From the NCBI RefSeq assembly GCF_014839805.1, contig NC_051120.1, forward strand, positions 868,001 through 932,000: 64,000 bases of DNA, read 5' to 3'. The position numbers and the translations under genes are program-made. The DNA is from Manduca sexta (Eukaryota > Arthropoda > Insecta > Lepidoptera > Sphingidae). Positions within the stretch are counted from its first letter, which is position 1, and the number at the start of each line of letters is the position of its first letter. Below are positions 50,228 to 59,781 of this stretch, one piece after another. The notes below the pieces were generated by a model. It saw only the letters and a list, made by a program, of their open reading frames with translations, ran no database searches and was not told the origin of the DNA.

Positions 50228-51268
50228 TTATTCGAAGTGGTCTCCATTGGCTGCAATACAGTCCTTTAAACGATGAGGCCAGTTATCAATAGAAGCACGC
50301 ACTCTTTCCATGGGAAAATTCTTCACTGCCAATCGTATAGATTGTTTTAGGGACTCCAAATTATCATGGCGTTTAGAGCAAGCTGTACTCTCTAAAACTG
50401 ACCACAAATCATAATCCAGCGGATTAAGATCGGGACTAGACGACGGCCAGTCTTCAGCTCTGATGAAGTCCGAAACGTTCGATTCCAACCAAGACTGCGT
50501 GGACCGAGCTTTATGACCCGGCGCCGAGTCTTGCTGGAAGGACCATACTTGGTTATTGAACATGGTGATGTTAAGGGGCTTAACTACCTTCTCAAGAATG
50601 GTATCTTGATACACTTGTGCCGATGTTTTGATACCTTTTTCACAAAAATATGGCTCAGTCACTCCTTCATAGCTAACACCCCACCAAACCATCACTGAAG
50701 TCGGATAATGTCCACGTTGCACTCTGTCGACTAATTGGGAAGCTTCCTTAGAGCTTTGAGCATAAATACGGTCATTTTGTTTGTTAAAATGTTGCTCAAT
50801 TGTAAAAATTTTCTCATCCGTAAACAAAATTTTTCTGTGACCTCCCTTTGCGTACCGCTTCAGTAGTTGTTTCGATTTTACCACCCTATTCTTCTTTAAA
50901 TTATCAGTTAAGAAATGGCCAGTGCGTCTCTTATAGGCTGCAAGTCCTAAGTCATCTTTTAAAATACGCGACATGGTTCTAGGTGCTATCTTCATTTCCC
51001 GAGATAAAATCTTTTGCTTTCGGACAGGATTTCTTCGAATTCTTTCCCTTACTGCTTTGACCACCTTTTTCGTACGAACACTACGTGGACGGCCAGATCT
51101 TTTTCTGTCACAAACAGAGGAGGTCTCATTGTACCTATTAATAGCCCGGTACACAAACATTTTACTAATACCAAGTGTATGGAGAGTTTTAAAAATTGCA
51201 TTTGGCTCCATACCTACTTTGTGTAATGCTATCACAGCGATTCGGTTCTCTTTATCACCCCACACCAT
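50228..51268 (-). CDS. Mariner transposase, maT/DD37D clade, intact
   Basis: The frame encodes 346 residues from an ATG at 51268 (MVWGDKENRI...). An upstream in-frame ATG at 51322 would add 18 hydrophobic residues unlike the family, so I reject it. The enzyme cuts and pastes its own element by binding the TIRs. The N-terminal half (residues about 8-100) holds two helix-turn-helix regions separated by a SGRPRS AT-hook-like motif (58-63). The catalytic triad is complete: D151 in LFTDEK, D247 in QQDSAPGH, and D285 in SPDLNPLDYDLW. There are 37 residues between the second and third aspartates, giving the DD37D signature of the maT clade, which is common in Lepidoptera. Length matches the usual 340-350 residues and there are no stops or frameshifts, so activity is possible but unproven. 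Any role in host HGTX regulation would be incidental. Confidence 0.95.
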   Translation of the reverse strand: MVWGDKENRIAVIALHKVGMEPNAIFKTLHTLGISKMFVYRAINRYNETSSVCDRKRSGRPRSVRTKKVVKAVRERIRRNPVRKQKILSREMKIAPRTMSRILKDDLGLAAYKRRTGHFLTDNLKKNRVVKSKQLLKRYAKGGHRKILFTDEKIFTIEQHFNKQNDRIYAQSSKEASQLVDRVQRGHYPTSVMVWWGVSYEGVTEPYFCEKGIKTSAQVYQDTILEKVVKPLNITMFNNQVWSFQQDSAPGHKARSTQSWLESNVSDFIRAEDWPSSSPDLNPLDYDLWSVLESTACSKRHDNLESLKQSIRLAVKNFPMERVRASIDNWPHRLKDCIAANGDHFE

Positions 51269-51387
51269 TTTAATATCGCAAAATATTTTACAATGTATTG
51301 GCGCCAAAATGAGAAAACACAATGAACAATCGTATAAAAATGACAGATTCGAAATTCAAATGTAATATTTTTTTATAATTAAGTGTA

Positions 51388-51410
51388 ACAGTATTTATGG
51401 CCAGACTAAG
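51388..51410 (-). repeat. Right terminal inverted repeat of mariner
   Basis: The reverse complement starts CTTAGTCTGGCCATAAATAC and is followed outward by the second TA (51411-51412). This is the transposase 5' side. Confidence 0.9.
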
Positions 51411-51412
51411 TA

Positions 51413-52008
51413 GATTAGATTTATTTTTTTATCAAGCGAGTGAGGTATAATACATTAGGATTCTTGAGAGGCTACACCTAGACGATTCAGCTTGGTGACA
51501 TTGCTACTGCAATTTTGTATTAAGGCCTACTACGCTGTATAAGCATTAATTTTTAGCTGTTTACGCTGTTAACTGCACATGACTTGTAGGGATATCATAT
51601 TAATTAATCCAAAAATCTTTAGATTATATTTTCATAGCATGTCCAATTTCTAACATATCAAATACTGATATTACAGTTATGTAAGGGGTGAATTACGATG
51701 CAGGCCGTTCCACCCAACAATTTTAAAAACCTTTTTTTTATTGCTTTAAGCATCTCTACGCCATTGTTGTTCCGTAGAGCGGGCTGCGCACGTGTCGCGA
51801 CACCGCATCGATATTGTGTTATCTGTCTTTATTCTCTTTTATACCACCGCACACCACACCCACCTTACATTGTCTGTTGTGTAAGGCAAACGTTGGGTAG
51901 TTGTTAATGTAAGTAAATGTTTAGTCATGACGATTCAAGGAATTAAAATAGTTTAAAATATCTTTAATATAATGTTATCCCTACTACTATTCTCTCATTT
52001 GTGTGTCT
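51413..52008. other. Intron 2 section downstream of the mariner
   Basis: Nothing recognised. The 69-codon frame at 51698-51907 has no known product. Confidence 0.4.
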
Positions 52009-52290
52009 GCCTGGATAGGTACGGCCGAATGTCTATTTCTGCCGCCGAGTATCAGTGTGTAGTCACTGTTGTGTTCCGGTCTGAAGGAGATTGTAGCCAG
52101 TGTAACTACTGGATGTCATAATACTTAACATCTTACGTCTCAAGATGGCGAATGCACTGGAATACTAAACGATACTTTGCAATTCAAGGTGTTAGATGGG
52201 GTTTCTATTGTTTATAGGCGGTCATATCGCTAACAATCAGGCGATCTTACCGAAAACAAGATCGTCTCGTCATTCAAAGCAATAAAACAC
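52009..52290 (-). repeat. Repeat D, copy 3
   Basis: Reverse orientation: CTATTTCTGCCGCC, GTAACTACTGGATGTCATAA, TTGCAATTCAAGGTGTTAGA and CGTCTCGTCATTCAAAGCAA. It is collinear with copies 1 and 2. Confidence 0.8.
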
Positions 52291-52395
52291 TGCCTATATT
52301 ATATATTGGGTAAAAGATTCCTCTACTACTGAGTACTGATAGGGTTTAAACCTTAAGCCACTACGTATCTGTTGCGAGACCTTCAAAATTATTGT
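52290..52395 (-). repeat. SINE-A relic abutting repeat D
   Basis: CTGCCTATATTATATATTGG, CCTCTACTACTGAG and CCTTAAGCCACTACG match the SINE-A 3' end in reverse with many changes. It starts where the repeat D copy (52009-52290) ends, so one probably inserted next to or into the other. Confidence 0.55.
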
Positions 52396-53607
52396 GTTAA
52401 TGTTTGAGGTTTTAGATTTCTTAATTTTTTTTCTCAACTGTTATAATTTTGGGATATTTTAATATTATCCTATTTTGTTTATTAAGCCGGTAACTATGAA
52501 GTATTTATACGTTTAACGTTTGTTAGTGATATATGTCTTATACATATATGCAGTATTATAGTAGGACTGTTACTGACTATTTCTTAAATTAAATATGTAA
52601 TAAAATAATGATTTCTTATGTTTACGCGAATGTTAGACATTGAAATAAAACGATTATCCCGGATTTTCCCTGTCACTACGAAGGTTAGAAAGTCTCCGAA
52701 ACGACGGAAGAAAATAATAATATGAAAATAGCAATAAAATCTGGAAAATAGTTTTATATTCAATCTAATAAAAAAGTTTTTATGAAATATTATTAGGACT
52801 TTTTTTACATTCATTCTATATATTATTTCATAGAATTAATATATTAAGACAAACAAAAAAAAAAACCGGATAAAACAGAAAAAAAAACAAACATTTTCGT
52901 AAAAACTATTTCGTTACGTATATTTATTTTAAGAAATACTCATTTCCTAATTTAGAGGCAATAAATTACGGTTTTTGAAACTTCAAGACAGTATATAATA
53001 TCTATGTTTATATGCCAACATCTTATTGTTTGTCAACGTACTGGCTGTCCCACAAAAATAGTCTAAAATAACATATAATAAGTATTATCGTAAAGTTCCT
53101 TAATGGAAGTTAACCAGAGTTTTGCCACAATGTTCAAGTTACTCAGTTCTATATTATTTAAATTATGGCTGCTTTTAAAGAAACTAGGCTACTGGTTTAG
53201 GGCGCTTCGCTACACCATGAAATAATGTTGTAAAACTAATGTGTTATGTGATACATCATAAAAATGACCTAGTTTATTTTTATTGGTCATTATGTCACAT
53301 TAGTTAATACAGTCCTGGATTTATAAATAGGCCGGTTAGGCCACGGCCTATGGGCGGCAGCCTCTTAGGGCGGCAGATTTCAGAGGACGCACACACGATT
53401 TAACTAATCATTCGTTTATTTAACTTTAGTGTCTTCCCTAATACAAACAAATGGAAAATTATTAAGTATTTTAGAAACATACATACATACATAAAACTAC
53501 CTACACGGGGCGGCGGAAATAAAATGGCCAACACTCATAAAAAATATGGATCCGGCACTGACTTAATGTACGTTTTACTTTTGCTGGCTACATCTAATAG
53601 AAACATA
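52396..53607. other. Intron 2 section
   Basis: AT-rich. At 53330-53380 the unit GGGCGGCAG occurs twice, probably a fragment of an interspersed repeat. No exon. Confidence 0.4.
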
Positions 53608-53700
53608 ATCGTCATCATCATCATCATTAGCCGCAGGATGTCCACTGCTGAACATGGGCCTCTGCCAAAGATTTCTAGATCGACTTATTGTAAGCGACCA
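53608..53700 (+). repeat. CAT-repeat-led interspersed repeat fragment
   Basis: A (CAT)n run followed by AGCCGCAGGATG and GTCCACTGCTGAACATGGGC, then CTCTGCCAAAGATTTCTAGA. This string is a familiar interspersed repeat in lepidopteran genomes (recognised from memory). Short fragment. Confidence 0.6.
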
Positions 53701-53831
53701 GCAACTTTCTTCGACTTTAATAAATCAATAAATGAATAGAAATAAAAACATAATAATTCAATAAAATTCGTTATCAATATTTTACAGACTAAAATATAAA
53801 CCTATGTAACTCATGCGTTTGTGCGGACTAT

Positions 53832-53990
53832 CTGTGAACTTGTACTTCTCTGCTGTATCTTTTCACGCTATCACACCTTTACTACACTCCTAAAACTTCA
53901 TGAGCGCCTCTGTGACCTTATACTTCCCTGCTGTACCCTTTCACGCTACTTCTTCACTCGTACAACTTATAAAAACCTCTTCACATAAAC
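53832..53990. repeat. Two-copy tandem duplication, period about 78 bp
   Basis: CTGTGAACTTGTACTTCTCT at 53832 and CTGTGACCTTATACTTCCCT at 53910 head similar units that both continue to TTTCACGCTA. Divergence is moderate. The open frame 53900-54133 that overlaps it has no known match. Confidence 0.65.
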
Positions 53991-56900
53991 ATACAAAATC
54001 ACACGGACCACGGTATAATCTACACCCGCTGCACAAAGACAATTCTAAACACATTAGCCGATCGATCGAGACCGCTACATGTGTCTACTTCTCGACTACA
54101 TACACCCCCCTTCCCCCACCACCCCGCGGATAGGGGGGACGCTCTGGATAGACAACGCAAAGTCAATATGTGGAAATAATAATAAAAGATCGCGCGGGCC
54201 GCATACGTATCGGTTTATTATCGTGTTATTATCGGTATAACATCGATAGTTTAAGTTAGTGTTTGTTGTCGAATATGGATTGTTGGATTACGACTTCTTT
54301 GATATTTCAGATTGATTAACAACGGTTTGAATTATTGTGAAGTACTTTATACAGCTTAATCATTATTTTAATTTATTTAATAACGATTTCTAACAAAATT
54401 AACAATATTATAATACAAATAAATAAAAAGATATACTGGTTAATTACAATTTGAATGCCAGGCAACCACAACATGCCCTGGGTTTAAATTAAATTAACAT
54501 ATAAAAATAAAAATCAAATCCATAATAAATCTATCCACCTACATACTTAAATCTCATTTTAAAAGTTAGAATTATTGTTCTTTTAATATGTTGTTGACGT
54601 CTCCTTAATTTTTTTTAAACAAGAAAGGGTTAAAGTAATCTTACAAAATAATTTATATTCATATTTTAATAATATTTATTTTGTATGCGAAATTTTGTGG
54701 AAATGTTCGACGTTTAAGACAAAATACATGCACCAATGCATAGATTTGAAACAAATTTAGCTCAGTTTTTCTATAAAATATACGGTGAGATATTCCCGAA
54801 ATTACACGAGAACTTGCGGATAAAGTCTTGTCAAAAATAATCTTTGTACAATAGAAAATAATATGTATCAGAGAGCAGTACATAGCGAACACGCAATATA
54901 TATTCATGGGTCTATTTGGCCCCGCGTCGGAATCGCTTGATATCGGTGGAGACGTAACACTGATATGGCTTTGATGTCGAGCCTTTAGTTTGGGATATTG
55001 GCAGACATAGATATATTAGGTGTTGTGGTTCCTTCTTCAATACCTTTTTGGAGATAAAAGTCACATAAAACAAAATATGGAAAAGGCCTTATGCTAACTT
55101 TTCCGAGATAAATGATTGACTTTAAAAATGAATACAAAATGTTTCCCGAGTAGAACATATAAATCGGTTTCCAGTCCTAAGACTCCAGTCCTAATCAAAA
55201 TTAATAAAATTTAATCTATTAATAAATGCAACCTAATTTCGCTCTTAAGTGTGATATAAGCTCAGACGCTGTCAAATTAAAGTCAGCATCTTAAGGTTGT
55301 CGCTATTTCATAAACATGTATCAACAACTTCTCAAATGCTATGTCAAGTCACATATGACGGATTTTGACAGTTGAGTTTTGTTTATAACAGCAGCCACTC
55401 AGCTGAACCCGCTCTTAAGTTCTATAGTTCAATAAATTAAATGTCCACTTGAAATCTTACTCAAAAACTAGTTTATTTATTAATAAGGTCCTTAAAATAT
55501 CCATAGTCTAAATACGTTAACACTAGATCATACAATTCACAGTTCTGTGCTTATAGAATTACATAAGTTATAAAATTACATAAGTGTTTAACCTCAAACG
55601 ATCAAACAAACTGCAATCATTATGTATATAGCGACGTTTCTAATCTCCATTTATTCCCTCTTGTGTCAGAGTTTAAAGTACAAAGTAGATCCCCTTGTAC
55701 AGTCGCGGTAACATAAGGGAGTGCCTGTGGAGTGAGAGCCCCGCCCACGCACTATCCTGTAAAGTATCAAAACTCAGTGGTTCACATACACTCGCGGTCA
55801 ATAGCTTCGCGACGTATAATTTTTTAGTCATAGCAGGCATTTATTGATGTAAAAATAAGTTACTTTTGGAGTTAAGTATAAAAAAATGTTTTTATGTATT
55901 ATATGTATGATTAATTGATCATAAAAAATTCTTAGTCATCATCTCTCATATTTAAAAGCCAAAGTGAATTTTTTTTTTGACTCTACCTTTATTTTAGGAG
56001 GCCGACATATGACTCTCGTAAAAGTATTATTATTTAAACTATAGTATATTGATGTGTATTGTGTACAGGGCATATCTTCAAAAATACTCAAAAAATATAT
56101 CTTAACAAAATAAAATATAGAACCCAATAACCCACACTAAAGTAACATAAAAACAAAGAGGTGTCCAAGCAGTTCGGCCGCGAGTGTATCGCCGACTACA
56201 CAATGATATTGGAAAACTTGTAGCTAGTGCGTCACGATGTAGCGCCGTATCATCCTCGCGTTTATGTTACCCTAGTACCTCGCTGTTTTTATGAATATGG
56301 GCGCGTAAATCTTTTACTGTTTTATTTAGTTAAAGTCTGGTTGGTAATGCTTACATTGATGATAGGGTTTGCTACTTACCAAGTATGTTTAGCATATGAT
56401 AGCATGTAAACATCACCGTTTTGTCTATTTCTACCGCCAAGCAATTATAGTGCAAGTACTGAAACGTTAAGTTTTGAAAGATATCTTATAAAGTTGAATA
56501 CAGTGTTTCTTAACGTCACTCGCCTCATAATTCAATAAACATACTTTCCACATTCAGTTGGAATGTTATTGAAAAACTTATAATAGCGGGTCGCTCGCAG
56601 CGCTTATAACGCTCAGAGCGCTTAATTCGCTCGCGATAGAGCTCCGGTAACCTGCATTACGTCCGTATGCTAATGTTACTGCGGATTGTTACAGTCGGAT
56701 AAACTGCAAATTGCACTGGTTTCAAACTCCATTTGAATAGAATAAGCTGCACAGAGCACACAACTAGTTTAATGCGAATTATTTTTAAATAGCTTTAAAT
56801 ATTTTTAATCTGTTCTAGAATTATTTGAAGTAAGAAATTAAATGACATTGTAGTTTATTGATAAGGGGTACTTTTTAATCGAAACACAATCGTACCTTTA

Positions 56901-58184
56901 TACTGCTACTTCGCAACAAAAATAGTGAAATATGTAGTACGTATCTAGTGTTTACTTCAATGGTCTATAGCACACGAGAAAATTTACACTTAAAAATTTT
57001 AGGAATAATATATTATTAATTATTTTTAGCCAAGTTTGTACACAAATGAGAAAATGTCTGAAAATAAAAAACAATAAATCAACACAGCCTTCAATAAATG
57101 ACGAATCACCGATGGAACCAAACTGTCCACGTGAGGTATTTTTAAAAAAATAGGCGCGGCGCACACGAGGCCAAATCCATTTGTTATACTGTATCTGGCT
57201 ACATTAATAACCCGGCTTTATCCGGGCCTAATCTGCCGCTCATTCCCGCTTTCCGCGACCGATTCTTTTCCGTGCAAAAAAAAGTCGACATTTTTTATTT
57301 TGTCCCCGCAGATTTATTGCTTCGCCGGATTAATGCGTTTGATAAATAATAAATTCTGTGATGTACACATATGTGGAACTTTGGGTTTTGTTTTTAATTG
57401 AGTTGCTGCGTTAGATAGTCATTTGTTGAGACTGTTTGCTGCTAACTAAATGAATTGGAAACTACGCAAATTGTTGGTAAATTTAGCAAAATAGTTGTGT
57501 ATTAAATTGACCTGAATATAATTCGCCATGCTGCTTTAATAGGATATTGCTGCGTACCCTTTTTTAAATAAGAATACTTTCAGATGATTCCTTTCTTTTC
57601 CATTAAAGCGGACGATAATTAACAACGGACATAAAAGAACTAGGAAAGGACTACACACGCTCTGGAATCCAACCTAATATATATTTGGCAATTACACACA
57701 CGCTAGACTACTGCCCAATTCCTATTTACTTGTTCTATTAAACATAAAATCAAAAAGCATAAACATACCTAAAAACTCAAAATCAATTCACCCTAACGGT
57801 TAGCGCAGCGGTCAATCCGACACGGCTATATCGATAATTTTCAATTTGTTGAGGCCGCGATTCGTCCTTATCGGATTTGGCTCCTTGGGGTCTCCGCTAG
57901 GGGCTCCTGATCGATTGGGTTTGTGGTTATGTAAATATTAACGTTTACCATTTCTTGGAGATGTTACATAGCATCACGGTTTTTTAATTTTCAAGAGTAG
58001 AGGTGTATCCAAATTCTGCCAGCTTATTATGTTCCATATAATAGGAAGCAGTTTCTACTAGATAGATTTTATACAAGAGTTTGTGTGGCTAGACATCATC
58101 GCTATTTCTATTTTCGGCACTAAGCAGCAAGCATAATATATTGTGGTTAGTTAGGAGGTATTATAGGAATCGACATTAAGAGCC
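53991..58184. other. Intron 2 section
   Basis: No exon recognised. C-rich run CCCCCCTTCCCCC near 54105-54117; CG-richer islets at 55690-55815, 56580-56710 and 57150-57320. TTAGCGCAGCGGTCAATCCG at about 57799-57818 resembles the A-box part of a SINE head but has no clear body. Confidence 0.4.
56420..56485 (-). repeat. Repeat D relic
   Basis: TTTGTCTATTTCTACCGCCA followed by GTACTGAAACGTTAAG resembles the reversed 3' part of repeat D. Short and weak. Confidence 0.35.
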
Positions 58185-58710
58185 CGTTTCACAATTTCTC
58201 AGTAAATGCTGATCACATAAATGTATAAGCCGTTAGCTGACCAAATACAAGTCACACTCTAATCTATGCTGTTATAAAACGAGTACCTACTGTCTACATT
58301 AGCTGTTTCATATAATCATTGTCAAATAAAATATATATATATAATATCAGCCCTGTATTATATACTTGCCCACTGCTGAGCACGGGCCTCCTCTACTACT
58401 GAGAGGGATTAGGCCTTAGTCCACCACGCTGACCTAGTGCGGATTGGTAGACTTCACACACCTTCGAAATTCCTATAGAGAACTTCTCAGATGTGCAGGT
58501 TTCCTCACGATGTTTTCCTTCACCGTTAAAGCGAACGATAAATTCACACAGAATACACACATGATTTTTTTTTTTTTAGAAAAGTCAGAGGTGTGTGCCC
58601 TTGGGATTTGAACCTGCGGACATTCGTCTCGGCAGTCCGTTCCACACCCAACTAGGCTATCGCCGCTTCTAAATAAAATATACTTGAAACTTATGAAATA
58701 GGCCCTCAAT
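58185..58710. repeat. Possible MITE-like element interrupted by SINE-A
   Basis: AGAGCCCGTTTCACAATTT near 58180-58198 resembles the reverse complement of AAACTTATGAAATAGGCCCT near 58686-58705 (about 14 of 19 positions). Between them lies the full SINE-A at 58341-58670. The termini are short and imperfect and no clean target duplication is seen, so this is tentative. Confidence 0.25.
58341..58670 (-). repeat. SINE-A, full-length
   Basis: This is a complete minus-strand copy. The 3' tail comes first on the + strand (AATATCAGCCCTGTATTATA), then CCTCTACTACTGAGAGGGAT. It ends in the tRNA-like head, with B box complement GGGATTTGAACC near 58601-58612 and A box complement CCAACTAGGCTA near 58648-58659. 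It is very similar to 16984-17301, indicating recent activity of the family. A run of ten T near 58567 interrupts the body. Confidence 0.9.
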
Positions 58711-59055
58711 ATCTCAGGGTAACGAGCGCTATGTGGCATAACGTAGTATTTATTTATTTATGTGCGAATAACTCAAGACTCAAGTATCTACTTTGTTGTT
58801 TATTGTTTGGATAGTGTGCTACTGTTTTTGAGACGTTATTTAAAGATAGTAACATACTGGCTCGTCTCGTCAGTTATAGAAAGCCCGTTATTTAAACAAT
58901 TTCTATATTTATTTATTTGTTTAAACTCTTTATTGTACATGAAGTCTTATGGAAAAATATATAAACAATAGACATTATGAACAAACAGGAAGTAAAAATG
59001 GCGGTCTTCGGCAATCGGCGACTATTTCAGACAACCTTTGATTTTGGATGGATAA

Positions 59056-59205
59056 CTGTATATTTGAATTGGAATAAAGGATAAAATGTTAAAATTCCTT
59101 CATTATTCTTTATATCGTAATGACGAACGAAGCAATACTATCTATATTTGAATTTGAATAAAGAATAAAATATTTAATTCCTTCATTATTCTTTGTATTG
59201 TATGA
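59056..59205. repeat. Two-copy tandem duplication, period about 84 bp
   Basis: TATTTGAATTGGAATAAAGG at 59061 and TATTTGAATTTGAATAAAGA at 59145 both continue to CCTTCATTATTCTTT. AT-rich, no coding potential. Confidence 0.7.
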
Positions 59206-59514
59206 GCTTCAACAAATAGCCACAGCGACTCTAATATTTAAACGAATCATTCAAAAAACATGTTTACCCTCAATTACAGTCACCCCGCGTTGATAAGACG
59301 AGCGGCGCCGGCTCACTCAGAATAGCTTTGTAATACCTTAATTTAAATTTAAATGACATCTAAGCTCGGACGGTGGTGTGGCGATAAAACCGTTCACATC
59401 ATTACGATACGCCCCGCCGCACCGCCCATCGAGATGTTTGCAGCGGATTTGAGTGCGTGCATTTAATGCGAAAAATTGTACGGGTAATTTTTGAGCATTC
59501 ATAATATTCTAAGG

Positions 59515-59690
59515 CGATAAACCTAATAAAGCTGAGGAATTCTTTTGTTTGAACGCACTAATCTCAAGAACTAATAAACCTAGTTTGAAACATTTTTTAT
59601 TAATAGGAAGCTACATTACTCGAAGTGCTATAGGTTACTTTCTATCCTGGAAAAATTGTTTCACGCGGGCGGAGTCGTAGGCAAAAACTA
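59515..59690 (+). repeat. Repeat F fragment
   Basis: CACTAATCTCAAGAACTAAT, AATAGGAAGCTACATTACTC and CACGCGGGCGGAGTCG. Its end is followed within 20 bases by the large palindrome at 59710-59781. Confidence 0.7.
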
Positions 59691-59709
59691 GTTGTTCATA
59701 AGTGACTAA

Positions 59710-59781
59710 AGCAAAGCATGGGAAAACCAATACTGGTACATGAACCTTCATGTACCAGTATTGGTTTTCCCATGCTTTGCT
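59710..59781. repeat. Near-perfect 72-bp palindrome (35-bp arms, 2-nt loop)
   Basis: The left arm 59710-59744 and right arm 59747-59781 are exact reverse complements, separated by CC. The arm begins AGCAAAGCATGGGAAAACC. A direct repeat CAACTACCTAG (twice) follows at about 59785-59806. It lies directly after a repeat F fragment. As RNA it would form a long perfect hairpin, but a two-base loop is unlike a typical microRNA precursor. Confidence 0.95.

Larger units (their letters stand above)
50104..51410 (-). mobile_element. Full-length maT-type mariner transposon (1307 bp) with TIRs and TA target duplication
   Basis: Terminal inverted repeats are visible. The left end, from 50104, reads CCTAGTCTTGCCATAAATAT. 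The reverse complement of the right end, from 51410, reads CTTAGTCTGGCCATAAATAC. The match continues to about 23 bp with three mismatches, then decays. Both ends abut a TA dinucleotide (50102-50103 and 51411-51412), the target-site duplication of Tc1/mariner elements. Untranslated flanks of about 124 and 142 bp frame one uninterrupted transposase gene. The total length fits the family's usual 1.3 kb. It sits beside a repeat F fragment (49905-50075), inside intron 2 of HGTX and antisense to that gene. Slight divergence of the TIRs suggests the copy is not brand new, although the reading frame is open. Confidence 0.93.

Noticed and set aside
51269..51322. Upstream ATG giving an 18-residue longer transposase
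   Set aside because: The extra residues are hydrophobic and unlike maT transposases, which start near MVWG-type sequence; the shorter start gives the normal length.
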